A DNA stretch of 22,168 bases from an uncultured Collinsella sp. (GCA_958346935.1 CATVTM010000035.1:1-22168); one strand, 5' to 3'. Shown: positions 6,207-14,787, numbered from the stretch's first letter. Notes: generated by a model not told the origin, from the letters alone. Made by a program: numbers and translations.

Positions 6207-6971
6207 GGCGATGATGGGGGCGATGGCGCGGATGCAGGCGTCGGCCGCCGTAAAGGTGGTGCTGTCGTCGCTGACGATAAAGATGATTTTGCCCTTAATG
6301 CCAAAGTCGCCGATCTCGCTAAAGAGCACGTAGGGTTCCTTGTCAAAGCCTGAGATGGGCGAGACGGCCGTTTTGGTGGCGCTGACGAGCTCGTCTGCTA
6401 GCACATCGAGCGATGCCCATTTGGAGGGGTCTTTGACCGCGACGGGGACGGCCACGCGCCCAAAGGGCATCAAATGCACGAGTGTGTTCTTGGAAATGTT
6501 GGAGTTGGGGACGATGACGGTCTGCCCGCAGGCATCTTCGATGGTCGTGTGGCGCCAAGTGATGTCCTGGACCACGCCCGACACGCCGCCGACCTCGATA
6601 TTGTCGCCGGGCTTGATAATGCCCATAAAGGTCACCTGCATGCCGCCGATAAGGTTCGACAGCGTGTCCTGAAAGCCCAGCGAGATGGCGATGCCGCCGA
6701 CGCCAAGAGCGGCGACGAGCGCGTTTGCGTTAATGCCAAAGCAGTTGTCGAGGATAAAGCTGCCGCCGATCACCCAGATGGCGGCGCGCGCGATATTGAT
6801 GAAGATACTCGATGCCGGAAGCGGGTTATCGTCGCGGTTGAGTAGGTGACGCAGAGTCTTGGATGCGACCTTGGCGGCGACGGCGGTGCCTATCGCCAAG
6901 ATGACGGCCCAGATGATGTTGTGGACCCACCGTTGCTCAAAGAAATGAAGAATCGGCTCAAACAATTCCAT
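6204..6971 (-). CDS. mscS: Small-conductance mechanosensitive channel, MscS family
   Basis: The 255-residue product has three membrane helices: about 14-36 (WVHNIIWAVILAIGTAVAAK), about 53-76, and the pore-lining helix about 78-112 with the glycine/alanine-rich ALVAALGVGGIAISLGFQDT. The cytoplasmic beta domain follows (IKPGDNIEVGGVSGVVQDI, TIEDACGQTVIVPNSNI), then an alpha/beta C-terminal domain. MscS channels open under membrane tension and release solutes on osmotic downshock. The length is close to the 286-residue E. coli protein, with a shorter C terminus. AGGAGG lies 10 bases before the ATG. The stop codon is embedded in repeat copy B. Family assignment is strong. Confidence 0.93.
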   Translation of the reverse strand: MELFEPILHFFEQRWVHNIIWAVILAIGTAVAAKVASKTLRHLLNRDDNPLPASSIFINIARAAIWVIGGSFILDNCFGINANALVAALGVGGIAISLGFQDTLSNLIGGMQVTFMGIIKPGDNIEVGGVSGVVQDITWRHTTIEDACGQTVIVPNSNISKNTLVHLMPFGRVAVPVAVKDPSKWASLDVLADELVSATKTAVSPISGFDKEPYVLFSEIGDFGIKGKIIFIVSDDSTTFTAADACIRAIAPIIA

Positions 6972-7013
6972 GTAGGGAAAACCTCCTAATGATCATTCAA
7001 CCATGATACCCAC

Positions 7014-7046
7014 CAAAAAGCCCGTCCGATCACATCGGACGGGCTT
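7014..7046 (-). terminator. Rho-independent terminator of the 5'-nucleotidase gene
   Basis: A perfect 13-bp stem, AAGCCCGTCCGAT (7018-7030) with ATCGGACGGGCTT (7034-7046), has a 3-base loop and a run of five T on the minus strand. It lies 54 bp past the stop codon at 7100. Confidence 0.92.
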
Positions 7047-7099
7047 CTGTGCTCGATATAAGGTTTGCACGGAGGGGCTGCAAGGCCCGGCGGTGTAGC

Positions 7100-9133
7100 T
7101 TAGCGGCGGCGCATCCAGATAATGCCGAGCATGATGACGATGATGCCGCCGATGAGGCATGCGCCGACCACGGCCAGCGTGCGGTCTCCCGTTGCGACAA
7201 GCTTGCCGGTTGTCTTCTTGGCGCTGGTTTTCGTGGTCGTAGTAGTCGTGCCGGGCTTGGGCGAGGGCTTAGGCGTTGGATTCGGATTGGGCGTGGGGTC
7301 CACGGCTGCGGAGCTGAAGCTGATGGTGCCGGCGAGCCCGGCCATCTTGTTCTCCCAGTCGCTCTTCCCGATCAGCGCTCTGATCGCCGCCTCGCATGTG
7401 CCCCACTCGGTGCGCTTGGTGGCATTTGCGAAAGTGGGAAAGTCGGTCGTGTTGGTAATGATGTAGTTGTTGGTGGCGACGGTGTAGTTCTTGGCGGGAT
7501 CGAGCGTGCTGCCATCCTTGGTGAGCGTGGCGCTCACAATGCGCTTGCCTTCGGGCTGCGTCCAATCAATCGTCACGTTAATGCCGCCAAAGGAGAGAAC
7601 GCTGCCAGAGTCATCGCGCCACTTGTACTTGTCTTGCGCCTCCTGCTCGGTGTGACCGGCTGCCACATAGGCTTGCTGAAGCTCGTAGCTGTCGTTGCAA
7701 TCGTCGCTGATCTGCAGTGAGTGCTCAAGCGCTGCGAGGAAGTTTGCGCCGGTCATGCCCCAGGTCTCCACGGTGTTGCCGTAGGGCGAGATGGCGACGA
7801 CGTTGCCGGCGGTCACATCGCCCGCCGCGATGCCGCCGCGGATGCCGCCCGCGTTTTCGATGGCGAGGTCTGCCCCCGTCAGGGCAAGATAGGAGCCGCA
7901 GATAACATGCCCGATGGTCTGGGCTTTGGTGGCGTCGCCCGCTTTACTGGGACGCAGATCGGTGGTGCGCACCATCTCCCAGCCATGCGTACCCGCGGCG
8001 TCCTCGCCGTAGAAATAGTTGGTGGAGGATGTGCCGAGCACCTTGTTCGATTCGCTTTCAAAGGCATCGTCGAGTGGCTTGATTTTGTTGCGGACGTCTT
8101 CAAGGCGGCTTTGGTAGTCGGAGCCCTTGTCGGGGTCTGCCAAAAGGTCGTTGACGTTCTTGGCGGTGTAGAGCCTCTCGTCGCTGCCGTCTGCAGGGAC
8201 CGTGACCGTGTCATCGTTGGTCGTCTCGGTGCCATTCGTGTCGTACCTGTACGGAATGGAAAGCAGCCCCACCTCGGCAAAGGCGCTGCCTGCCTCGACA
8301 ACGTGGATCGTCTTGCCGTCGGCTCCCGTCACCTTTTCGTTAAGGTTGATGTGCTCGTGGCCTGCGATAAGGGCATCGACGCCGGCGAGTTGTGTGGCAA
8401 AGGTCTTGGCGTCGAGCGTGTGCGCGATACACACAACAACATCGCAGCCCTCCTTGCGCAGCTGCTCTGCCTCGGTATTGATGGCGTTCGCGGCACTCGA
8501 GAAGCTGGTGCCCGCGACCAGGTCCGCGCGCAGCGAGGAACCTAGCGACTCATCCATGGCTCCGATGACGCCGACCTTAATCTTGTAGTTAAACGTGGAA
8601 CTGTCCTCGCCGTCCTTCCAAGTACGGTTGAGCGTCTTCGTGATGCTCGAGCTCCATACGCCGCTCGTAGACTTCGCGTTCGCGCAGAGCATGGCGAAGG
8701 GCGTGCCGGTGGTGCTGTAGCCGGTCATGGTGCGAAGCTTGTCCGCGCCGTAGCTCCAGTCGTGATTGCCGGGTGTGGTCGCGTCATAGCCGTCTGCATA
8801 GAAGGTGTCCATGAGCTCGGCGATGCTCTTGCCCTCGCTCATCGTGGCGAAGGACTGCCCGTGGAAGGTGTCGCCCGCATCGAGCAGAAAATCGGGGGCA
8901 CTGTTCTGGGCGCTATAGAGGACCGCCAGTCCGTCAAAGCCGACGGTGCCGGTGCCCTTGCTTGCGTTGTAGCTGTACTTGTAGCTGCCGTGGATATCGT
9001 TGGTGTGCATGACGGTTACGTCGCCGTTGATGACCCCGGGTAGACTGCCCGCGAAAGCGAAGCTGGGAGCGCCGACGAGCGCGCCGGCGAGGAGCGCGGC
9101 GGTTAATGCGGCGCGGGGGAGGAATCTTTTCAT
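7100..9133 (-). CDS. Secreted, cell-wall-anchored 5'-nucleotidase / cyclic nucleotide phosphodiesterase (UshA family)
   Basis: The 677-residue precursor starts with a Sec signal peptide (MKRFLPRAALTAALLAGALV, cleavage probably after AFA near 28). A metallophosphoesterase domain follows, with VMHTNDIHGS (D46, H48), LDAGDTFHG (85-92), PGNHDW (121-126), CIAHT and IAGHEH. The C-terminal 5'-nucleotidase domain contains NAGGIRGGIAAGDVTAGNV and ISPYGNTVE. A Pro/Thr-rich spacer (PNPNPTPKPSPKPG, then TTTTTT) leads to LVATG (645-649), a hydrophobic stretch and RRR: a sortase-type wall-sorting signal, slightly different from LPxTG. The enzyme would release nucleosides and phosphate from extracellular nucleotides. 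The exact substrate (AMP, cyclic nucleotides, UDP-sugars) is not decided by sequence. It is probably monocistronic, with its own terminator. Confidence 0.93.
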   Translation of the reverse strand: MKRFLPRAALTAALLAGALVGAPSFAFAGSLPGVINGDVTVMHTNDIHGSYKYSYNASKGTGTVGFDGLAVLYSAQNSAPDFLLDAGDTFHGQSFATMSEGKSIAELMDTFYADGYDATTPGNHDWSYGADKLRTMTGYSTTGTPFAMLCANAKSTSGVWSSSITKTLNRTWKDGEDSSTFNYKIKVGVIGAMDESLGSSLRADLVAGTSFSSAANAINTEAEQLRKEGCDVVVCIAHTLDAKTFATQLAGVDALIAGHEHINLNEKVTGADGKTIHVVEAGSAFAEVGLLSIPYRYDTNGTETTNDDTVTVPADGSDERLYTAKNVNDLLADPDKGSDYQSRLEDVRNKIKPLDDAFESESNKVLGTSSTNYFYGEDAAGTHGWEMVRTTDLRPSKAGDATKAQTIGHVICGSYLALTGADLAIENAGGIRGGIAAGDVTAGNVVAISPYGNTVETWGMTGANFLAALEHSLQISDDCNDSYELQQAYVAAGHTEQEAQDKYKWRDDSGSVLSFGGINVTIDWTQPEGKRIVSATLTKDGSTLDPAKNYTVATNNYIITNTTDFPTFANATKRTEWGTCEAAIRALIGKSDWENKMAGLAGTISFSSAAVDPTPNPNPTPKPSPKPGTTTTTTKTSAKKTTGKLVATGDRTLAVVGACLIGGIIVIMLGIIWMRRR

Positions 9134-9198
9134 AGCGGCTTCCTTAGTCCTTTACCAGAATGCCTGGTTGAATATCGCCAATATCGACATGATATGCG

Positions 9199-9238
9199 AA
9201 AACCGCCGCAAAGGTGCTTGCCCCTTTGCGGCGGTCTT
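9199..9238 (+). repeat. Dispersed hairpin repeat, copy C
   Basis: A 13-bp perfect stem, ACCGCCGCAAAGG (9202-9214) with CCTTTGCGGCGGT (9223-9235), encloses TGCTTGCC. Compared with copies A and B, the stem has A-to-G changes on one arm and matching T-to-C changes on the other, so pairing is conserved. Confidence 0.8.
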
Positions 9239-9254
9239 GACGTTTGCGCAGATA

Positions 9255-9295
9255 AAACCTGCCAAAATAAACCTGTCCCTTTTTTGGTAGGTTTA
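9255..9295 (+). repeat. Dispersed hairpin repeat, copy D
   Basis: AAACCTGCCAAAA (9255-9267) pairs with TTTTGGTAGGTTT (9282-9294), with one G-T pair. The loop contains AACCTGTCCC, as in copy E. On the minus strand the element begins within the TAA stop of the ABC ATPase gene (9295-9293). It lies only 16 bp from copy C. Confidence 0.75.
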
Positions 9296-10087
9296 GCTCA
9301 GCAGCATGCGGTCGTTGGCGAGCTCGCCGCCCGAGACCTCCTCGAACTTCTGCAGCAGGTCGGCCACGGTGAGCGACTTCTTCTCGTCGCCGGACACGTC
9401 GTAGATCACGTGACCCTCGTGCATCATGATCAGACGGTTGCCCAGACGGATAGCGTCATTCATGTTGTGAGTAACCATGAGCGTGGTCAGATGGTTTTCG
9501 TCGACGATCTCCTCGGTCAGGTTGAGCACCTTAGAGGCCGTCTTGGGGTCGAGGGCCGCGGTGTGCTCGTCGAGCAGTAGCAGGCGCGGCCTGGTGAGCG
9601 TGGCCATCAGCAGGGTGAGTGCCTGGCGCTGGCCGCCCGAGAGCAGGCCGACCTTGGCGTTGAGACGCGTGTCCAGACCAAGGTCCAGGCGCTTGAGCAG
9701 CTCAACGTACTCATCTTTCTCGGCCTTGGTGACGCCCCACGAAAGACCGCGACGCTGGCCGCGACGCTTGGCGAGGGCCAGGTTCTCGGCGATCTGCATG
9801 TCGGCAGCGGTACCGCGCATGGGGTCCTGAAACACGCGGCCCAGGTACTTGGCGCGCTGCGACTCGCTCAGGCGCGAGATGTCGGTGCCGTCGAGCTCAA
9901 TAACGCCCGAATCGAGCGGGTACACGCCGGCGATCATGTTGAGCAGCGTGGACTTGCCGGCGCCGTTGCCGCCGATCACGGTTACAAAGTCGCCGTCATT
10001 CAGGGTGAGGTCGACGCCGGTGAGCGCGCGCTTCTCGGTGACGGTGCCCTTGTTAAAGGCCTTCTTGACGTGCGAGAGCTTAAGCAT
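9293..10087 (-). CDS. ABC transporter ATP-binding protein (TrpXYZ-like importer)
   Basis: The 264-residue ATPase has Walker A GGNGAGKST (39-47), Q-loop FQDPMRGT (Q87), signature LSGGQ (149-153), Walker B LLLLDE (169-174) and the switch histidine in MVTHNM (H207). It energises import through the neighbouring permease. The reading frame extends upstream to 10168, but MLKLSHVKKAFNKG at 10087 is the natural start. That ATG overlaps the permease stop by 8 nt, and a G-rich ribosome binding site (AAGGGGG) lies upstream. ATPases of this group pair with ABC_sub_bind lipoproteins; characterised members import tryptophan or tyrosine in streptococci. The substrate here is unproven. Confidence 0.9.
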   Translation of the reverse strand: MLKLSHVKKAFNKGTVTEKRALTGVDLTLNDGDFVTVIGGNGAGKSTLLNMIAGVYPLDSGVIELDGTDISRLSESQRAKYLGRVFQDPMRGTAADMQIAENLALAKRRGQRRGLSWGVTKAEKDEYVELLKRLDLGLDTRLNAKVGLLSGGQRQALTLLMATLTRPRLLLLDEHTAALDPKTASKVLNLTEEIVDENHLTTLMVTHNMNDAIRLGNRLIMMHEGHVIYDVSGDEKKSLTVADLLQKFEEVSGGELANDRMLLS

Positions 10088-11003
10088 CTGCCTCATCCCC
10101 CTTCGTGTAGGAGCTGCGGAGCTTATAGCGCTCCCAAACCACGGGCACGCACAGGGCCACAGCGACAATTACGGCGGAGAGCAGCTTCATGTCGTTGGCG
10201 TCCATGCCCAACTGCAGCACGATGGCGCGGATAAGGAAGTACACCACGGAGCCAAAGACGGCGGAGGCAAGACGGACGCTAAACTGCGTGAGGCCGCCGG
10301 GCAGCAGACGGCCGAGCACCTCACCGATAACAATGGCGGCAAGACCGATAACGATGGCACCGGTGCCCATGCCGATGTCGGCATACTTTTGGCTCTGGCA
10401 GATGAGCGCGCCCGAAAGGCCGATGAGGGCGTTGGAGAGCACGAGGGCGATCATCTTGGTGGAGTTGGTGTTGACGCCCAGAGCGCGGATCATGTACTCG
10501 TTATTGCCGGTGGCGCGCAGCGCCGAGCCGATCTCGGTGCCAAAGAACCAATACAGGATGGCAACGATAGCCACGGCGAGCAGGATGCCCAAGATGATGG
10601 CAACGGTGGACTGCGGCAGACCGGTCATATTGCTGACGGCCGAGAACACGGTGCCCTTGGCAAGAATGGGCGTATTGGACTTGCCCATGATGCGCAGGTT
10701 GATGGACCACAGACTGATCTGGGTAAGGATTCCGGCGAGGATTGCAGGAATCTCAAAAACGGTGGTCAAGATGCCCGTGACAGCGCCCGCGATGGCGCCG
10801 GCGCACATGCCAGCCAGCACGGCGAGCAAGGGGTCGACGTTATTGTTGACGATGAGCACGGCGCAGACGCAGCCGCCGAGGGCAAAGCTGCCGTCGCAGG
10901 TCATATCGGGGATGTCGAGCAGGCGGAACGTGATAAACACGCCAAGTACCATAATGCCCCAGAGGACGCCCTGCGAAACGGCGCCCTGCAATGCAATGAG
11001 CAT
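10080..11003 (-). CDS. ABC transporter permease (BPD_transp_2 type)
   Basis: The 307-residue integral membrane protein has eight or more hydrophobic segments, for example GVLWGIMVLGVFITFRLL, ILGILLAVAIVAILYWFFG and AIVIGLAAIVIGEVLG. The segment GSALRATGNNEYMIRALGVN matches the cytoplasmic coupling loop typical of branched-chain amino acid/ribose-type permeases. It forms the membrane channel for the ATPase encoded immediately downstream (8-nt overlap) and the lipoprotein encoded upstream. AGGAGGT lies 8 bases before the ATG. The family is clear; the ligand is not. Confidence 0.92.
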   Translation of the reverse strand: MLIALQGAVSQGVLWGIMVLGVFITFRLLDIPDMTCDGSFALGGCVCAVLIVNNNVDPLLAVLAGMCAGAIAGAVTGILTTVFEIPAILAGILTQISLWSINLRIMGKSNTPILAKGTVFSAVSNMTGLPQSTVAIILGILLAVAIVAILYWFFGTEIGSALRATGNNEYMIRALGVNTNSTKMIALVLSNALIGLSGALICQSQKYADIGMGTGAIVIGLAAIVIGEVLGRLLPGGLTQFSVRLASAVFGSVVYFLIRAIVLQLGMDANDMKLLSAVIVAVALCVPVVWERYKLRSSYTKGDEADA

Positions 11004-11105
11004 GCTTCATACCTCCTAGGATAGGGTGGACACGTGAGTCACCATGATAGCGGTAACAATGCATAAAAGAGCTGCGGCCGGATGTTTTGTCTCATCCGTA
11101 ACAAG

Positions 11106-11139
11106 CAGGGCGAACGCCGGTCTTTTGCGTTCGCCCCTG
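11106..11139 (-). promoter_or_regulatory. Intergenic hairpin between binding-protein and permease genes
   Basis: GGGCGAACGC (11108-11117) pairs perfectly with GCGTTCGCCC (11127-11136), and the stem can be extended by CAG/CTG with a bulge. No T run follows on the minus strand. A stable hairpin here would protect the upstream binding-protein mRNA and lower permease/ATPase expression, a common pattern in ABC operons. The rest of the 204-bp gap shows nothing I can name. Confidence 0.6.
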
Positions 11140-11207
11140 TGGCTCAGATATTGAATAACGCGGCTGTGGCGCGCGTGCGGGCCCTAGACGCGTTACCGCG
11201 CATGGCG

Positions 11208-12188
11208 CTACTCGTCCAGAGCGGAAAGGTCGATGCCTAGGGCCTCGGCCATCTCGTCGTTCTTGACGACGACCAGGTCCTTGCTCGAGAGGTGCTTGAT
11301 CGGCATATCCTCGGGCTTAGCCTCACCCTTCAGGATCTTAACGGCCATCTCGCCCGCGGCGTAGCCCAGGTCCTTATAGTTGATGGAGAGGGTGAACAGG
11401 CCGCCGGCCATGCACATACCCTCCTCGCCGGTCACGAAGGGGAGCTTATTCTCCTTGCAGATCTGGCCGACCTGCGAAGCGCCCGCGGCGATGGTGTTGT
11501 CAGTGGGGGAGTACAGCGCGTCGACCTTGCCCACGGCAGACTCGACGACGGACTGAATCTCGTTGGAGCTCGAGACGGTGAAGTCAGTGTACTCGAGGCC
11601 CAGCTTGTCGAGCTCCTTCTTGGCGGCCTTGATCTGGACGTCGGAGTTGGACTCGGCGGTGCAGTAGAGCAGGCCGACCTTTTTAACGTCGGGCAGGACC
11701 TTCTGCATCATCTCGAGCTGCTCGGCGACCGGGGTGAGGTCGGAAGCACCCGTGACGTTGGTGCCGGGCTTGTCGTTGTCCTGGACCAGGCCGGAGGCGG
11801 CGTAGTCGGTGATGGCGCAGCCCACGATGGGGATATCGGCCGTGGCGCCGGCGGCAGCCTGCGCGGCGGGCGTGGCGATGGCATAAATCAGGTTGACGTT
11901 GTCGCCCACAAACTTGTCGGCAATGGACTTACACGTGGACTGGTCGTTCTGGGCGTTCTTCTGGTCGATCTTGACCTTAAGGCCGCTCTTCTTGATGGCC
12001 TTGACAAAGCCGTCGTTGGCGGCGTCGAGTGCGGAGTGCTCGGTGAGCTGCAGAACGCCGACGGTGTAGTCGGAACCGGCGGCAGCAGAGCCGGAACCAG
12101 AGTTGCCGCCGCATCCGGCGAGCGGAGCGAGCGCGAGCAGGCCAGCAGATACCAGAAGGCTCCTGCGGCTGATGGTGATGTCCTTCAT
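11208..12188 (-). CDS. ABC transporter substrate-binding lipoprotein (ABC_sub_bind family)
   Basis: The 326-residue precursor starts MKDITISRRSLLVSAGLLAL and has the lipobox LAGC with Cys26, so it is a membrane-anchored lipoprotein. S-R-R-S-L-L (7-12) resembles a twin-arginine signal, suggesting possible Tat export. The mature part fits the two-lobe ABC_sub_bind fold: YTVGVLQLTEHSALDAANDG, IYAIATPAAQAAAG, IPIVGCAITD and VDALYSPTDNTIAAG. Characterised relatives bind tryptophan or tyrosine. The reading frame continues to 12236, but only the ATG at 12188 has a ribosome binding site (GGGGGT) and gives a proper signal peptide. It is the first gene of the transporter operon. Confidence 0.9.
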   Translation of the reverse strand: MKDITISRRSLLVSAGLLALAPLAGCGGNSGSGSAAAGSDYTVGVLQLTEHSALDAANDGFVKAIKKSGLKVKIDQKNAQNDQSTCKSIADKFVGDNVNLIYAIATPAAQAAAGATADIPIVGCAITDYAASGLVQDNDKPGTNVTGASDLTPVAEQLEMMQKVLPDVKKVGLLYCTAESNSDVQIKAAKKELDKLGLEYTDFTVSSSNEIQSVVESAVGKVDALYSPTDNTIAAGASQVGQICKENKLPFVTGEEGMCMAGGLFTLSINYKDLGYAAGEMAVKILKGEAKPEDMPIKHLSSKDLVVVKNDEMAEALGIDLSALDE

Positions 12189-12248
12189 ATCGTTACCCCC
12201 AGTATAGAAATGGCTGGAAACACTGCACTCAAACAAAGTGCAAGTGGA

Positions 12249-12279
12249 ACTATAGTAGCGCGGATGTCCATTTTTACAA
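12249..12279 (-). promoter_or_regulatory. Candidate promoter and leader inverted repeat of the ABC importer operon
   Basis: On the minus strand TTGTAA (12279-12274) is followed by TACTAT (12257-12252, 16-bp spacer) or TATAGT (12254-12249, 19-bp spacer). Just downstream, TGCACT (12224-12229) and AGTGCA (12237-12242) form an inverted repeat close to the expected transcription start. It could be an operator or a 5' hairpin. Confidence 0.4.
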
Positions 12280-12348
12280 TAACTTGGCGGGTTTTTTAAT
12301 ACAGAATCGGATGGGCGGTACGGGTAGTCGAATGGGCGGCGGAGGGTC

Positions 12349-13134
12349 TTATGCAGCGGAGGCGTCCTCCTCCTCGTCCAGGGCGGCGAAAAGCTTCTTG
12401 CCGTCGAGGAGACGTGTGGTGACGTTTCTCATGCGGCCAATCTCTACGGTACGCAGCGTGTCATCGGCGCCTCGGGCGTCATAGACCGTTCCCAGCAAAT
12501 ACGAGATGCCATCGCGCTGCCTGATGGCAAAGGGGCGGAGTGTCATCCGTGCTACTTCGGTTTCGCCACGTGCCGTGACGCTCGAAATATCAAAACTCAC
12601 CGTGGTTCCGTGGTCGATGGCCTGCTCGACGAGCTCGCACGTGTCGATGCGCTTGATGGGCGTGCGTGTTGCCTTGGTAGCCTTGCTGCCTGCGCTTGGA
12701 GCGGGTTCGGGTGTATCGAGGTAGCCGCGAACGTCGGCGCTCGCCATGGCAACTAAGTGCTGCGCCATGCTCTTGCGGATAGCGATAGGCGTGGAGCGGT
12801 TGCGCATGACCATACCGTGGAGCCGGATGATCTCTTCATCGGTGAGCGGACGGGTCAAGAGTCGATAGCCCACGCCGCGCTTGTACTCAATTTCGTATCC
12901 GGCATGGCGAAGTGCGGAGATGGCGGTGTAGATGCTGCGCCGCGCCGCCGAGATGGGCATGCGGGCGGGGTCGTCGGGATGGGCGAGGCGCCGGATCAAC
13001 TCATCGGAAAGCATGGCCTTGTCCTCGCCGGTGTTTTCGCTTAATAGTTGCAGGATGCGAACGGCGCGATAGGCTGCCATCGAGGCGGCGCCCCTCGTCG
13101 TGGTCTCGTAAGTTTCAACAGCGGTTTCGGTCAT
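12349..13134 (-). CDS. HTH/WYL-domain transcriptional regulator
   Basis: From the ATG at 13134 the protein has 261 residues. Residues about 21-96 form a DeoR-like winged helix (YRAVRILQLLSENTGEDKAM, then RRSIYTAISALRHAGYEIEY and GVGYRLL). Residues about 163-243 resemble a WYL domain (LRPFAIRQRDGISYLLGTVY, VEIGRMRNVTTRL), a ligand- or nucleic-acid-sensing module; the W-Y-L triad itself is only partly kept (S-Y-L). The frame is open to 13212, but I see no ribosome binding site there, whereas AAAGGA lies 10 bases before 13134. It reads toward the ABC importer operon, 160 bp away, without a clear terminator, so it might regulate or run into that operon. Confidence 0.75.
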   Translation of the reverse strand: MTETAVETYETTTRGAASMAAYRAVRILQLLSENTGEDKAMLSDELIRRLAHPDDPARMPISAARRSIYTAISALRHAGYEIEYKRGVGYRLLTRPLTDEEIIRLHGMVMRNRSTPIAIRKSMAQHLVAMASADVRGYLDTPEPAPSAGSKATKATRTPIKRIDTCELVEQAIDHGTTVSFDISSVTARGETEVARMTLRPFAIRQRDGISYLLGTVYDARGADDTLRTVEIGRMRNVTTRLLDGKKLFAALDEEEDASAA

Positions 13135-13309
13135 GGCGCCCACGTCCTTTCCGTTTTGGGTGGCGACGGTATGGAGCCTAGGACGCGGGGCTTTCTCAGG
13201 GGCGCAGAGCACTCTGGGCGGTCGGTGGCCGTCGGCAAGCGGCGGGTCGAGTTTTCAACAGCCCTGCCCAACTGACCAAAAACTTGCCAAAAGCTTGACG
13301 GATGCTGTT

Positions 13310-13343
13310 GAAAAAAGCGCCCCTCGGCTTGCCGAGAGGCGCT
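13310..13343 (-). terminator. Rho-independent terminator of asnS
   Basis: AGCGCCCCTCGGC (13316-13328) pairs with GCCGAGAGGCGCT (13331-13343) with one mismatch. On the minus strand it is followed by six T. It lies 40 bp after the asnS stop at 13384. Confidence 0.88.
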
Positions 13344-13383
13344 GGCGTGATGCGCTGGAACGCGTTTGGTGGCGCTGTGGCGA

Positions 13384-14787
13384 TTAGAAGTCGGCGTTGC
13401 CCACGGTGCGCGGGTGCGGCAGGACGTCGCGGATGTTGCCCACACCGGTCAGATACATCACCAAGCGCTCGAAGCCCAGACCGTAGCCGGCGTGCTTGCA
13501 GGAACCGTAGCGGCGCAGGTCAAGGTAGTACTTGTACTGCTCGGGATTCATACCCAGATCCTTGATGCGGGCCTCGAGCAGATCCAGGCGCTCCTCGCGC
13601 TGGGAGCCGCCGATAATCTCGCCGATGCCCGGCACCAGGCAGTCGGCGGCGGCGACGGTCTTGCCGTCCTCGTTCATGCGCATGTAGAACGCCTTGATCT
13701 CGGCCGGGTAGTCGGTCACAAAAGTCGGTCGCTTAAAGTGCTCCTCGGTCAGGAAGCGCTCGTGCTCGGTCTGCAGGTCGATGCCCCAGCTGACGGGGTA
13801 ATCAAACTGGTGGCCAGCAGCGACTGCCTGCTCCAGGATTTCGACAGCCTCGGTGTAGGTAACGCGGGCAAAGTCGGAGTTTGCCACATGGTCCAGGCGC
13901 TCGATCAGGCCCTTGTCCACAAACTTGTTGAGCATATTGAGCTCGTCGGGGCAGGTGGCCATAACGTCCTTAAGGACGTACTTGAGCATGGCCTCGGCGT
14001 TATCCATGTAGTCGTTCAGGTCGGCAAAGGCCATCTCGGGCTCGATCATCCAAAACTCGGCGGCGTGGCGCGTGGTGTTGGAGTTTTCGGCGCGGAAGGT
14101 GGGGCCAAAGGTGTACACGTCGCCAAAGGCCATGGCAAAGTTCTCGGCATTGAGCTGGCCGGACACGGTAAGGCTTGCATGCTTGCCAAAGAAGTCCTGG
14201 CTCCAGTCGACCTCGCCGGACTCGGTGAGGGGCGGATTTTTGGGGTCGAGCGTGGTCACGCGGAACATCTCGCCGGCGCCCTCGCAGTCACTCGTGGTGA
14301 TGATGGGGGTGTTGACGTAGACAAAGCCCTGCTCCTGGAAGAAGCGGTGGATGGCGGCAGCCGCGACAGAGCGGATGCGGAACACGGCGCGGAACAGGTT
14401 GGTGCGCGGGCGCAGGTGCTGCTGGGTGCGCAGGAACTCGACGGTTGCGCGCTTCTTCTGCAGCGGGTAATCCGGGGCGCTCGTGCCCTCGACCTCGATG
14501 GAGGTGGCAGAAAGCTCGAAAGGCTGGGGCGCATCGGGGGTCAGCTTGACGGTGCCGGTGCAAATGAGTGCGGCCGAGACGTTTTGATGGGCGATCTCGT
14601 CGTAGTTGTCGAGTGCCTCGCGGTTCATGACGACCTGCAGGTCGCGGAAGCAGCTGCCGTCGTTGAGCGTAACAAAGCCAAAGTTCTTCATGTCGCGGAC
14701 GGACTTGACCCAGCCGGCGACGGTGACGGTCTGGCCGCCGAGCGACTCGGCATCGGCATAGAGCTGCGCGATTTTGGTGCGGTTCAC
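13384..14787 (-). CDS. asnS: Asparaginyl-tRNA synthetase
   Basis: This class II synthetase attaches asparagine to tRNA-Asn. The N-terminal OB-fold anticodon-binding domain (VTVAGWVKSVRDMKNFGFVT) is followed by the catalytic core, with motif 2 (FRAENSNTTRHAAEFWMIEP) and motif 3 (GYGLGFERLVMYLTGVGNIR, then DVLPHPRT). The frame is open far upstream. I choose the GTG at 14787, which has GGGAGG 4-5 bases before it and gives 467 residues, against 466 in E. coli. The alternative ATG at about 14822 (MDNYHSTVMGG...) has no ribosome binding site. The presence of AsnRS suggests that Asn-tRNA is made directly here. Confidence 0.95.
   Translation of the reverse strand: MNRTKIAQLYADAESLGGQTVTVAGWVKSVRDMKNFGFVTLNDGSCFRDLQVVMNREALDNYDEIAHQNVSAALICTGTVKLTPDAPQPFELSATSIEVEGTSAPDYPLQKKRATVEFLRTQQHLRPRTNLFRAVFRIRSVAAAAIHRFFQEQGFVYVNTPIITTSDCEGAGEMFRVTTLDPKNPPLTESGEVDWSQDFFGKHASLTVSGQLNAENFAMAFGDVYTFGPTFRAENSNTTRHAAEFWMIEPEMAFADLNDYMDNAEAMLKYVLKDVMATCPDELNMLNKFVDKGLIERLDHVANSDFARVTYTEAVEILEQAVAAGHQFDYPVSWGIDLQTEHERFLTEEHFKRPTFVTDYPAEIKAFYMRMNEDGKTVAAADCLVPGIGEIIGGSQREERLDLLEARIKDLGMNPEQYKYYLDLRRYGSCKHAGYGLGFERLVMYLTGVGNIRDVLPHPRTVGNADF

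Noticed and set aside
12289..12348. Terminator after the WYL regulator gene
   Set aside because: There is a T run on the minus strand, but I found no stem before it, only a direct repeat of ATGGGCGG.
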